From Silanimonas sp. (GTDB lineage: Bacteria; Pseudomonadota; Gammaproteobacteria; Xanthomonadales; Xanthomonadaceae): a stretch of 64,000 bases of DNA. Below the pieces are notes generated by a model that did not search any database, was not told the origin of the DNA, and saw only the letters and a list, made by a program, of their open reading frames with translations. Every line of letters starts with the position of its first letter. The stretch's first letter is position 1. Position numbers and translations under genes: made by a program. The stretch covers positions 1 through 64,000 of the forward strand of contig BPKK01000012.1 in assembly GCA_026005095.1 (NCBI GenBank), in the 5' to 3' direction. This document shows, one piece after another, positions 12,112 to 23,535 of this stretch.

Positions 12112-14336
12112 GCCGGGCGCAGCACCAGGGTGGCGAGCGGCGGCAGGCTGAGCCGCAGCGCCCCGTCCTCGGGCTCGAGTCGGCCGGGGTTGCCGACGCC
12201 GCTGCCGCCATAGAGGAGGGCATCGGTATTCAACACCTCCTGCCAGGCGCTACGGGCATCGGCCGGGAGCGGCAGGCGGTAGTCATGACGCGGCACCGGC
12301 GTGAAATTACAGGCCACGATCGCGCGGTCGCCTCGGTCATCGCGGCGCATCCAGGCGAATACGCTCTGCTCCCGGTCGTCGGCGATGAGCCACTCAAAGC
12401 CTGCGGCGTCCGAATCCAGCCGGTGCAGGGCCGGGCTGGCGCGGTACAGGGCATTGAGGTCGCGTACCAGCGCCTGCAGGCCGGCATGGCGCGGCTCTTC
12501 GAGCAGTGCCCAAGGCAGGGCTGCATCGTGCCGCCATTCGCCGGGCTGGCCAAACTCCTGGCCCATGAACAGCAGTTTCTTGCCCGGGTGGCCCCACTGG
12601 AAACCGTAGTAAGCGCGCAGGGTGGCGAAGCGCTGCCAGTCATCTCCGGGGCACTTGCCGAGCAGCGAGCCTTTGCCATGCACCACCTCGTCGTGCGAGA
12701 GCGGCAGCACGAAGTGCTCGCTGAAGGCGTACACCAGGCCGAAGCTCATGAGATCGTGGTGCCAGCGCCGGTGCACGGGGTCCTCGCGCAGGTAGCGCAG
12801 CGTGTCGTTCATCCAGCCCATGTTCCACTTGAAGTGGAAGCCCAGCCCCCCGGCATGCACCGGCGCCGAGACGCGGGGGAAGCTGGTGGACTCCTCGGCC
12901 AGAGTGATGGCGCCCGGGCATTCGCGGCCGATCGCCGTGTTGATGTGGCGCAGGAGTGCGATGGCCTCGAGGTTCTCGCGGCCGCCCTGCGCATTCGGGA
13001 GCCATTCGCCCTCGCCGCGCGAGTAGTCGCGGTAGAGCATCGAGGCCACGGCATCGACGCGCAGGCCATCCACGCCCCAGTGCTCCAGCCAGTGCAGGGC
13101 GCTGCCGGTGAGGAAACAGCGCACCTCGTTGCGTCCAAAGTTGGGGATCAGCGTGCCCCAGTCGCGGTGCTCGCCCTCGCGCGGGTCGGCGTACTCGTAG
13201 AGCGCGGTGCCGTCGAAGCGGCCGAGGCCGTGAGCATCGCGCGGAAAATGCGCCGGCACCCAGTCGAGGATCAGGCCCAGCCCGGCGGCATGACAGGCGG
13301 CGACGAAGCGGCCGAAGCCTTCCGGTTCGCCGAAGCGGGCACTGGGTGCGAACTGGCCCAGGGTCTGGTAGCCCCAGCTGCCGTCGAATGGATGCTCGGT
13401 GATGGGCAGAAGTTCGATATGGGTGAAGCCCAGCGAGGCGGCATAGGCCGGCAGCACCGCGGCCAGCGCATCCCAGTGCGGGAAGCCGCTGCGGGCCGTA
13501 TGTTCGGCACAGTGCGGGCGCGCCATGGTCGCGGCGGCGAGGTCGGGGTGGCCCCAGGAGCCGAGGTGAACCTCGTAGATGCTGATCGGTGCCGCGGCAT
13601 GGTTGTGCTTGGCGCGGCCGGCGGGCAGCGGAGTGGCGGCGCGTGGCATGGCCACCCGGCTGGCATTGCCCGGCCGCAGTTCGCTGGCGAAGGCATAGGG
13701 GTCGGCCTTGGCCGGCAGTAGGCTGCCGTTGGCATCCAGCAGTTCGTACTTGTACAGGTCGCCGGGTGCCGCATGAGGCACGAACAGTTCCCAGACCCCG
13801 GCGGTATGGCGCAGGCGCATCGGGTGGCGGCGGCCGTCCCAGGCATTGAAGTCACCGATCACCGATACCCGGCGGGCATTCGGCGCCCAGACCGCGAAGC
13901 GGACGCCGGCCACGCCCGCCACCGTCATGGCATGGGCGCCGAGGAAGCGCTGCGGCCGGGTGTGGTGACCCTCGTGGAAGGCGCGCAGTTCGTCCTCGTC
14001 GAGCAGGGGCGGGAAGGCATAGGCATCGGCATACACGCCTTCGCCGCCCCCGGCCCAGCGCACTCGCAGCCGGTAGTCGAAGCGCTGGCGGCGGCGCGGG
14101 ATGCGGGCCTCGAATAGCGGCGTGGGCACGGGGCCATCGTCCGTCTCGAGCCGGCGCGGCACGAGCGTGGCGAGACGCCGGCCGCTCGCGGCCTCCAGCA
14201 CGTCCACCGCCTCTGCGCCGGGCAGCAGGGCGCGCAGCCATAGCGCGCCCTCCGGCCCGGCATGCAGGCCGAGCACGGCGAAAGGATCGGCATGACGTGC
14301 CGCGAGCAGGGCCGCGACGGAGGCCGGATCAAGCAT
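12108..14336 (-). CDS. glgB: 1,4-alpha-glucan branching enzyme GlgB
   Basis: 742 residues, typical for bacterial GlgB with both N1 and N2 domains. Makes alpha-1,6 branches in glycogen. Motifs: [16 protein letters not shown] (N2 end), [27 protein letters not shown] with the nucleophile Asp, [11 protein letters not shown] with the acid/base Glu, and [13 protein letters not shown]. The ATG at 14336 overlaps the end of glgP by 8 bases; longer versions would run deep into glgP and lack homology. The neighbours are all degradative; glgC and glgA are absent from the window. Confidence 0.96.
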   Translation of the reverse strand: MLDPASVAALLAARHADPFAVLGLHAGPEGALWLRALLPGAEAVDVLEAASGRRLATLVPRRLETDDGPVPTPLFEARIPRRRQRFDYRLRVRWAGGGEGVYADAYAFPPLLDEDELRAFHEGHHTRPQRFLGAHAMTVAGVAGVRFAVWAPNARRVSVIGDFNAWDGRRHPMRLRHTAGVWELFVPHAAPGDLYKYELLDANGSLLPAKADPYAFASELRPGNASRVAMPRAATPLPAGRAKHNHAAAPISIYEVHLGSWGHPDLAAATMARPHCAEHTARSGFPHWDALAAVLPAYAASLGFTHIELLPITEHPFDGSWGYQTLGQFAPSARFGEPEGFGRFVAACHAAGLGLILDWVPAHFPRDAHGLGRFDGTALYEYADPREGEHRDWGTLIPNFGRNEVRCFLTGSALHWLEHWGVDGLRVDAVASMLYRDYSRGEGEWLPNAQGGRENLEAIALLRHINTAIGRECPGAITLAEESTSFPRVSAPVHAGGLGFHFKWNMGWMNDTLRYLREDPVHRRWHHDLMSFGLVYAFSEHFVLPLSHDEVVHGKGSLLGKCPGDDWQRFATLRAYYGFQWGHPGKKLLFMGQEFGQPGEWRHDAALPWALLEEPRHAGLQALVRDLNALYRASPALHRLDSDAAGFEWLIADDREQSVFAWMRRDDRGDRAIVACNFTPVPRHDYRLPLPADARSAWQEVLNTDALLYGGSGVGNPGRLEPEDGALRLSLPPLATLVLRPA

Positions 14337-16821
14337 TCCGCTGCGGATCCGCCCGGGGTGGCGTGGCCGGCGGCGGCGACCAGATGTGCGTGGCGTACTC
14401 GGCCACGGTACGGTCGGCGGAGAAGAACCCCATACCGGCGAGGTTGCGCAGCACCGCCGCGTTCCAGGCCACAGGATCGCGGTAGAGGGCATCCACCCGC
14501 GCCTGGGTGGCCACGTAGTCGGCGAAATCGGCGAGCAGCAGGTAGGGATCGCGGTTCAGCAGGCCATCGACGAGGGTGCGGTAGCGGCCCGGTTCGCCGG
14601 GGCTGAAGGCGCCGTTGCCGATGGCCTCCAGCACGGCCATGAGGGCCGGCTGCTGCGCGGCCACCCAGCGCGGGTCGTAGCCCGTGGCCTTGAGTCTCGC
14701 CACCGCGTCGGCGCGCAGGCCGAAGACGAACACGTCTGCCTCACCGATATGCTGCGCCATCTCGATGGTGGCGCCGTCCCAGGTACCGATGGTCAGCGCT
14801 CCGTTCATGGCGAACTTCATGTTGCCGGTACCACTCGCTTCGGTGCCGGCGGTGCTGATCTGCTCGGAGAGATCCGCCGCCGGGATGATGGTCTCGGCCA
14901 GCGAGACGCCGTAGTTCGGCAGGAAGACGAGCTTGAGCCGCCCCTTGATGCGCGGATCGGCATTGATGACGCGACCGATGTCGTGGGCGAGGCGGACGAT
15001 CTGCTTCGCCGCCGCGTAGGCGCTGGCGGCCTTGCCGGCGAGGATCACCGTGCGCGGTGTCCAGCCCCGGCCATCTGGTCCTTCCGGGGCCGCCAGCATG
15101 GCCTGGTAGCGGTGCACCACATGCAGCAGGTTCAGCAGCTGGCGTTTGTACTCGTGGATGCGCTTGATCTGCACGTCGAACAGGCTGTCGGCATCGACGG
15201 CGATGCCGAGCTCGCGCTGGATGCGGGTGGCGAGTGCCTGCTTGTTGGCGCGCTTCACCGCCGCGAGGCGCTGGCCGAGCGCGGGATCACCGGCTTTGCC
15301 GCGCAGTGCCGAGAGGGCGGAAAGATCGCGGCGCCAGGCATTTCCAATGACCGAATCGAGCAGGGCCGAGAGCCCCGGATTGCACTGCTGCACCCAGCGC
15401 CGCGGCGTGACGCCATTGGTGACATTGGTGAAACGCTCGGGGAAGAGCCGGGCGTAATCGGCGAAGATCGTCTCGACCATCAGCTGCGAGTGCAGTTTCG
15501 CTACGCCATTCACCCGCTGCGAGGCGACGACGGCGAGGGCGGCCATGCGTACCCGCCGGCCATGTTCCTCGTCGATGATCGAGACGCGCCGTACCAGGGC
15601 CTCGTCGCCGGGGGCGCGTTCGCGCACCTCGGAGAGAAAGGCGTGGTTGATTCGGTAGATGATCTCGAGGTGGCGCGGCAGTAGGCGCTCGAACATCCAC
15701 ACCGGCCAGGTTTCCAGTGCCTCCGGCATCAGGGTGTGGTTGGTGTAGGCCACGGCCTGGCGAGTGATCGCCCAGGCCTCGTCCCAGCCGAGGCCATGTT
15801 CATCGAGCAGCAGTCGCATCAGCTCGGCCGGGGCCAGCGCCGGGTGGGTGTCGTTGAGGTGGATGGCATTGGCGCGGCCCAGCTCGGCGAGCGGCCGGCC
15901 CTCGGCGAGATGGCGGGCCACCAGGTCCTGCAGCGAGGCGCTGACCAGGAAGGCTTCCTGCTTCAGCCGCAGCAGGCGGCCTTCTTCGGTGCTGTCGTCG
16001 GGGTAGAGCACCCAGTTCAAGGTGTCGGCGGCGAGCTGGGCGGCGCCGGCAGTGGCGTACTCGCCCCGGCAGAAGGCGGCGAAGTCGATCGGCTGCTCGG
16101 CGCGGGCCTCCCACTGGCGCAGGGTGGCCACGTGGCTGTGACTGTGCGCCGGGACGATGAAATCGAAGGCGCGGGCGCGCAGGCATTCGGCTGGCAGCCA
16201 GCGGCGGGTGCCGTCGGCCTCGGTCTCGACCCGGCCGCCGAAGCCCACCACGAAGCTGATCCCGGGGCGTTCCACGTCCCAGGGCGTGCCCTCGCGCTGC
16301 CAGTCGTCGGGGTGCTCCACCTGCACGCCGTCCTGCAGGCTCTGGGCGAACATGCCGTAGCGGTAGCGCAGACCGTAGCCGAAGGCCGGCAGGCCGAGCT
16401 CGGCGAAGCTGTCGAGGAAGCAGGCGGCGAGGCGGCCCAGCCCGCCATTGCCGAGGGCGGCATCTGGCTCGGCCTCGAGCACGTCGGCCAGCGAAACGCC
16501 GTGACGCGCGAGTTCCTCCTGCAGCGCCGGCTCCAGGCGCAGCGCGGCGAGGGCATTGCGCAGGGCGCGGCCCATCAGGAATTCCATCGACAGGTAGTGC
16601 ACGCGGCGCTGTCCGGCCCCGCGCTTCGCATCCTTCGCCTGGGTGGTGGCCCAGCGCTCGGCGAGCAGGCCGCGGCAGGCTTCGGCCGCGGCCTGCAGCG
16701 CGGCGCGGACGGGCGGCTGCCGGCCCTCGGCGGTGTGCACGGCCAGTGCACGGCGGAACAGGGCCACGAGGGCGTCGGTGGCCGGTGCGCCGGCCGGGGC
16801 GGAAGCAGGGGCGGTGTCCAT
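14329..16821 (-). CDS. glgP: Glycogen/maltodextrin phosphorylase
   Basis: 830 residues, GT35 family, length typical. Releases glucose-1-phosphate from glucan ends by phosphorolysis with pyridoxal phosphate. The PLP/phosphate region is conserved ([20 protein letters not shown] with the Schiff-base Lys), as are [28 protein letters not shown], and [11 protein letters not shown]. First gene of the operon glgP-glgB-glgX-malQ. A LacI-type palindrome lies 40 bases before its ATG, indicating sugar-responsive repression. Confidence 0.97.
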   Translation of the reverse strand: MDTAPASAPAGAPATDALVALFRRALAVHTAEGRQPPVRAALQAAAEACRGLLAERWATTQAKDAKRGAGQRRVHYLSMEFLMGRALRNALAALRLEPALQEELARHGVSLADVLEAEPDAALGNGGLGRLAACFLDSFAELGLPAFGYGLRYRYGMFAQSLQDGVQVEHPDDWQREGTPWDVERPGISFVVGFGGRVETEADGTRRWLPAECLRARAFDFIVPAHSHSHVATLRQWEARAEQPIDFAAFCRGEYATAGAAQLAADTLNWVLYPDDSTEEGRLLRLKQEAFLVSASLQDLVARHLAEGRPLAELGRANAIHLNDTHPALAPAELMRLLLDEHGLGWDEAWAITRQAVAYTNHTLMPEALETWPVWMFERLLPRHLEIIYRINHAFLSEVRERAPGDEALVRRVSIIDEEHGRRVRMAALAVVASQRVNGVAKLHSQLMVETIFADYARLFPERFTNVTNGVTPRRWVQQCNPGLSALLDSVIGNAWRRDLSALSALRGKAGDPALGQRLAAVKRANKQALATRIQRELGIAVDADSLFDVQIKRIHEYKRQLLNLLHVVHRYQAMLAAPEGPDGRGWTPRTVILAGKAASAYAAAKQIVRLAHDIGRVINADPRIKGRLKLVFLPNYGVSLAETIIPAADLSEQISTAGTEASGTGNMKFAMNGALTIGTWDGATIEMAQHIGEADVFVFGLRADAVARLKATGYDPRWVAAQQPALMAVLEAIGNGAFSPGEPGRYRTLVDGLLNRDPYLLLADFADYVATQARVDALYRDPVAWNAAVLRNLAGMGFFSADRTVAEYATHIWSPPPATPPRADPQRNA

Positions 16822-16861
16822 CCGCGGGAGCTTAGTGCCGCCCTCCGGGCCGGGCGCAGGC

Positions 16862-16875
16862 TGAAAACGTATTCA
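16862..16875. promoter_or_regulatory. LacI/GalR-type operator, site 1 (glgP operon)
   Basis: TGAAAACGTATTCA, an imperfect palindrome with central CG (6 of 7 base pairs symmetric), 40 bases upstream of the glgP start. One of five similar 14-mers placed before alpha-glucan genes in this window. Confidence 0.75.
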
Positions 16876-16901
16876 TGCGCCAGGCCCGCCGAAGCCGTCG
16901 A

Positions 16902-19649
<2,748 letters not shown>

Positions 19650-19685
19650 CGCCGCATCCTAGGCCGGGGGGCTGCCGAGGCGGCT

Positions 19686-19699
19686 TGCATACGTATGCG
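19686..19699. promoter_or_regulatory. LacI/GalR-type operator, site 2 (pulA, possibly HD-GYP gene)
   Basis: TGCATACGTATGCG, 36 bases upstream of the pulA start and 87 bases upstream of the divergent HD-GYP start. The 14-mer is identical to site 3; the inner GCATACGTATGC is a perfect 12-bp palindrome. Confidence 0.75.
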
Positions 19700-19786
19700 C
19701 CCGGAGACAGTGCCGTACTTGACCGCCGCCCTGGAGTGGCGTAGCAGGAGTGTCACGCATGTGCGTTCCCGCCCGTGGGGGTCCGC

Positions 19787-20953
19787 ATGGAGTTGGTGCC
19801 CGTCTCGGAGTTGGGGCTGAAGATCGGTGATCGACTCGAGTTCCCCATCGTCGACCGCAACGGGCAGGTTTTGCTCCAGAAGGGCCAGCTGATCAAGGAC
19901 GACGTGGTGCTGCAGCGCCTCGTCGAGCGGGGCTTCTTCGAATTCAAGCGTTCCGCGGTCGAGGCTCTCGCATCCGTTGAAGCCGGTGAGGCGGCGATCA
20001 AGCGCGAGTCCAGCACCGCCGGGCGCCTCGCCCTGCTGGTCGAGATGGTCGACCGCATCTTCCGCAACCTCGTGCAGGCCAAGCCGGACGAGGTCACCGC
20101 CGACCTCGATTCAGTGATGAAGTGGCAGAGCGAGCTGTTCCACCGCGACCAGGACCAGCTGATCGGCGTGCAGACCCTGCTCGCCAGCGGCCATGTCCTC
20201 TCGGAGCGCGCGCTTTACACCGCCGCCGTGACCAAGCTGCTCGCGGTGGCCGAGGGTCTGCCGCGGTCACGGCAGATCAGCCTCGGCGCGGCAGCCCTGA
20301 CCCTGGACGTCGGCATCATCGACGAGCATGAGGCGATCAATACTGTGCGTGGTCCGCTGGCGGAGCATCACCGCGCGATCATCGCCGACCACCCGGAACG
20401 CAGCGTGCGCCTGCTGCGTTCGATCGGCATCGCCGACGAGGAATGGCTCAATGCCGTGGAACTCCACCACGAGCGCATGGATGGCTCCGGCTACCCGCAC
20501 GGCCTCGCCGGCGATGCGATCCCACTGGGGGCCCGCATCGTTGCGCTGGCGGATGCCTATGCGGCGATGCTTCGACCGCGCGGCGACCGACCGGCCTTTC
20601 TCGCCCCCGCCGCCCTGCGCGAGCTATACGGCAAAGAGGCCGGCCGCTATGACCCGAGACTCGTGCAGGTGCTGATCCGGCAGTTGGGGATCTACCCCCC
20701 GGGCACGGTGGTGAAGCTGGCGAACGGGGAGGTGGGGGTGTGTGTGCGGCGAACGCAGGACGCGCGCAAGCCGATGCTGCAGGCGGTGATCGATCCTGAC
20801 GGCCGGGTCTACGCCACGCCGAAGCGGCGGAACCCCGAGGAGACCGCCTCGAAGATCGTGGAGGTGCTGCCGCCCGACCGCTACCACAACATCCGCAACC
20901 TGGTGGTGCAGTTGTGGAAGAAGGACCTCGAGCTCACCGACGGCCCGGCCTGA
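19787..20953 (+). CDS. HD-GYP-like protein with degenerate catalytic His-Asp
   Basis: 388 residues from ATG 19787 (a GTG at 19775 would add four). The N-terminal ~110 residues resemble the DUF3391-like module found before many HD-GYP domains (LGLKIGDRLEFPIVDRNGQV). The HD-GYP domain follows (about 130-300): the second half is well kept (DHPERSVRLL, ELHHERMDGSGYPHGL, IPLGARIVALADAYAAM), but the canonical HDIGK is LDVGI, so the metal-binding His and the Lys are missing. It is probably not an active c-di-GMP phosphodiesterase and may sense or signal by binding. It sits inside the alpha-glucan regulon between two operators. Confidence 0.85.
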   Translation: MELVPVSELGLKIGDRLEFPIVDRNGQVLLQKGQLIKDDVVLQRLVERGFFEFKRSAVEALASVEAGEAAIKRESSTAGRLALLVEMVDRIFRNLVQAKPDEVTADLDSVMKWQSELFHRDQDQLIGVQTLLASGHVLSERALYTAAVTKLLAVAEGLPRSRQISLGAAALTLDVGIIDEHEAINTVRGPLAEHHRAIIADHPERSVRLLRSIGIADEEWLNAVELHHERMDGSGYPHGLAGDAIPLGARIVALADAYAAMLRPRGDRPAFLAPAALRELYGKEAGRYDPRLVQVLIRQLGIYPPGTVVKLANGEVGVCVRRTQDARKPMLQAVIDPDGRVYATPKRRNPEETASKIVEVLPPDRYHNIRNLVVQLWKKDLELTDGPA

Positions 20954-20970
20954 ACCCGCCTCCGGTCGGA

Positions 20971-20984
20971 TGCATACGTATGCG
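20971..20984. promoter_or_regulatory. LacI/GalR-type operator, site 3 (halogenase gene)
   Basis: TGCATACGTATGCG, the same 14-mer as site 2, 17 bases after the HD-GYP stop and 123 bases before the halogenase ATG. A translation start at the ATG overlapping the operator (20970) was rejected because the FAD-binding N-terminus begins at 21108. Confidence 0.75.
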
Positions 20985-21107
20985 TTCCGTGCGCCGGCTC
21001 GCCGGGGCGGGTGCGCCGTAGCCTTCACGTGGACAGGCGCGCCGGCCTCGGTTAATGGTGTGCGTCTCGGCGGTCCGCGGCGGGTCGCCTTCTGGGGTGT
21101 GGATCGG

Positions 21108-22622
21108 ATGAGTGAACAGCGCGTACGCGAAGTGGTGATCGTCGGTGGCGGCACGGCGGGCTGGATGACGGCCGCGGCCCTCGCCAAGGTGCTCGGGCCT
21201 TCGGCCGCGATCACCCTGGTGGAGAGCGAAGAGATTGGCACCGTCGGGGTGGGCGAGGCCACCATTCCGATGATCAAGCTCTATAACCAGGCCCTCGAAC
21301 TCGACGAGGCGGATTTCATCCGCCGCACCAAGGGCTCGTTCAAGCTCGGCATCGAGTTCGTGAACTGGGGCCAGATCGGCGACAGCTACATCCACGGCTT
21401 CGGCCGGATCGGCCAGGATCTCGGCATCACCGCCTTCTACCATTACTGGCTCAAGGCCCGCCGGCTCGGGCGCGCCGGCCACCTCGACGAATACTCGATC
21501 AATACCGCCGCCGCGCGCGCCAACAAGTTCATGCCGGCGCTCACCGATCGGCCGAACTCGCCCCTGGCCGACATCGCTTACGCCTACCACTTCGACGCGG
21601 CTTTGTACGCCCGTTACCTGCGCGAGTACGCCGAGAAGCGCGGCGTGAAGCGCATCGAGGGCAAGGTGAAGGAAGTGCGCCAGCGCCCCGACGACGGCTT
21701 CGTCCGCGCGGTGGTGATGGAGGATGGCCGGGAGGTGGCCGGCCAGCTCTTCGTCGACTGCTCGGGCTTCCGCGGCCTGCTCATCGAGCAGACCCTGCAC
21801 ACCGGCTACGAGGACTGGACCCACTGGCTACCCTGCGACCGCGCCGCCGCCGTGCAGTGCGTCAGCAACGGCCCGCTCACGCCTTATACCCGCTCCACCG
21901 CCCAGGAAGCCGGTTGGCAGTGGCGCATCCCGCTGCAGCACCGTGTGGGCAATGGCTACGTGTTCTCCAGCCGGTTCATCAGCGAGGATGAGGCCACGGC
22001 GAAATTGATGTCGCGGCTGGAGGGCGAGGCGACGATGACGCCGAAGATCCTCCGCTTCGTCACCGGCAAACGCCGCAAGTTCTGGAACAAGAACGTGGTG
22101 GCCGTGGGCCTGGCGAGTGGCTTCATGGAGCCGCTGGAATCGACCTCGATCCATCTCATCCAGTCGGCCATCGCCCGCCTCACCGCCTTTTGGCCGCATG
22201 CCGGCTTCGATGCCCGTGACATCGAGGAGTTCAATGCCCACTCGGACTTCGAGTTCGAGAAGATCCGCGACTTCCTCATCCTCCACTACCACGTCACCGA
22301 GCGCAGCGACACGCCGTTCTGGAACTACGTGCGCACCATGGAGGTGCCCGAGTCGCTGAAGCGGAAAATGGAGTTGTTCCGCAGCAATGGCCGGGTATTC
22401 CGCCAGGCCGAGGAACTGTTCGCCGAGCCCTCCTGGGTGCAGGTGATGATCGGCCAGCGCCTGCTGCCGGCTGGCTACAACGCCATGGTGGACGCCATCG
22501 ATGAGGCCGCGGCGCTGCGCCATGTCGAGACGGTGCGGGCGGTGATCGGCAACTGCGTGCAGGCCATGCCCACGCACGCCGACTTCATCGCTCGCCATTG
22601 TGCCGCGCCGATGGCGGCGTGA
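21108..22622 (+). CDS. Flavin-dependent (tryptophan-type) halogenase
   Basis: 504 residues. FADH2-dependent halogenases oxidise chloride or bromide and transfer it to an aromatic ring such as indole. Visible features: dinucleotide motif IVGGGTAGWMTAAAL (11-25), GEATIP (49-54), the catalytic Lys at residue 79 (TKGSFKL), the same number as in PrnA, the WxWxIP monooxygenase-blocking motif (GWQWRIP), and FMEPLEST with the conserved Glu. All residues needed for catalysis are therefore present. Related genes beside TonB receptors are common in Xanthomonas and Caulobacter; some act on free indole with bromide in vitro. The natural substrate is unknown. The 3' end overlaps the next gene by four bases (GTGA). 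Confidence 0.92.
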   Translation: MSEQRVREVVIVGGGTAGWMTAAALAKVLGPSAAITLVESEEIGTVGVGEATIPMIKLYNQALELDEADFIRRTKGSFKLGIEFVNWGQIGDSYIHGFGRIGQDLGITAFYHYWLKARRLGRAGHLDEYSINTAAARANKFMPALTDRPNSPLADIAYAYHFDAALYARYLREYAEKRGVKRIEGKVKEVRQRPDDGFVRAVVMEDGREVAGQLFVDCSGFRGLLIEQTLHTGYEDWTHWLPCDRAAAVQCVSNGPLTPYTRSTAQEAGWQWRIPLQHRVGNGYVFSSRFISEDEATAKLMSRLEGEATMTPKILRFVTGKRRKFWNKNVVAVGLASGFMEPLESTSIHLIQSAIARLTAFWPHAGFDARDIEEFNAHSDFEFEKIRDFLILHYHVTERSDTPFWNYVRTMEVPESLKRKMELFRSNGRVFRQAEELFAEPSWVQVMIGQRLLPAGYNAMVDAIDEAAALRHVETVRAVIGNCVQAMPTHADFIARHCAAPMAA

Positions 22623-23371
22623 GTTCTTCTGCGCCCGGCCTGCCCTCCTGGCCGGCCCTGCGCTTCGATCCACGGGCCGAAGTGCGGGTGCTGGCGGTGG
22701 CGGGGCGCCCGCTCTGCCACGTGGTGGACGGCGCGCTGGCCAACCCCGGCGAATGGCGCGACTTCGCGATTGCCGCCCGCGCCTCCTTCGCCCCCCGCCC
22801 GGGCAATGCCTTTCCGGGGCCCGAACTGGCCTTGCCCGAGGCGGTGGCGGTGGAACTGGGCGCTTGGTTTCACGAACGCTTCCGCCATGCCTTCGGGGTT
22901 CGCCGCCTGCGCCATCATCAGGCCCGGCTCTCGATGGTGGCCAAGCCGCCGGAAAGATTACGGCCGTGGCAGTGCCTACCGCATATCGACCGTCTTGATC
23001 TCGGTCCCAGCGAGTGCGCGATCGCCTCGGTGCTTTATCTGTTTCATGACGAGTCCCTGGGCGGTACCGCCTTCTACCGTCCGGCCCGATCGCCCGAGGC
23101 GGTGTTCGCCCTGCTCGGTGAAGCGGCGCGCGAGGATCCTGAAGCCTTCCATGCCCGTCACGGCCTGCCGCGCGCCTATCCGCAGGGCTCGAATGCCTGG
23201 TTCGAGAAGGTGGCCAGCGTGCCGGCGCGCTTCAATCGCCTGCTGTTCTACCCGGGAACGGTGTTCCACAGTGGCGAGATCCGGCATCCAGAGCGGCTCA
23301 GTGAAGACCCGGCCAGCGGCCGGCTCACCCTCAACGGCTTCTTCATTGGCCGGCGACGCGCGGGCGTCTGA
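22619..23371 (+). CDS. DUF6445 family protein (2OG-Fe(II) dioxygenase-like)
   Basis: 250 residues from the GTG at 22619, whose GTGA overlaps the halogenase stop. The sequence has a jelly-roll oxygenase look: CLPHIDRLDLG supplies an H-x-D, LYLFHDESLGGTAFYR follows, and TVFHSGEIRHPERL provides the distal His, with LTLNGFFIG at the C-terminus carrying the last strand. DUF6445 members usually accompany halogenase and TonB receptor genes, as here. Function unproven: it may hydroxylate or otherwise tailor the halogenase product or receptor substrate. The oxygenase assignment is an inference from motif order. Confidence 0.75.
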   Translation: MSSSAPGLPSWPALRFDPRAEVRVLAVAGRPLCHVVDGALANPGEWRDFAIAARASFAPRPGNAFPGPELALPEAVAVELGAWFHERFRHAFGVRRLRHHQARLSMVAKPPERLRPWQCLPHIDRLDLGPSECAIASVLYLFHDESLGGTAFYRPARSPEAVFALLGEAAREDPEAFHARHGLPRAYPQGSNAWFEKVASVPARFNRLLFYPGTVFHSGEIRHPERLSEDPASGRLTLNGFFIGRRRAGV

Positions 23372-23396
23372 AGCGGTTTGCAACGGAAACGGCCCA

Positions 23397-23410
23397 TGAA
23401 TACGTATGCA
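23397..23410. promoter_or_regulatory. LacI/GalR-type operator, site 4 (TonB receptor)
   Basis: TGAATACGTATGCA, palindromic except one pair, 125 bases before the TonB receptor ATG and 25 bases after the DUF6445 stop. Confidence 0.78.
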
Positions 23411-23535
23411 GCCAAGCGGGCGTTTCGAGTTGCAGCACTAACATGAACCTACCGTGACGGGCGCTCTGCGCGCACAGCCACGATCGACCGCGCCGCAAGG
23501 CGTTCAGATCCAGCCGGAAGTTCCAGGAGAGGGGA

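Noticed and set aside
20970-21107. Upstream start of the halogenase at the ATG inside the operator
   Set aside because: The 46 extra residues have no homology-like pattern and would place the operator inside the coding region; the FAD motif starts just after 21108.
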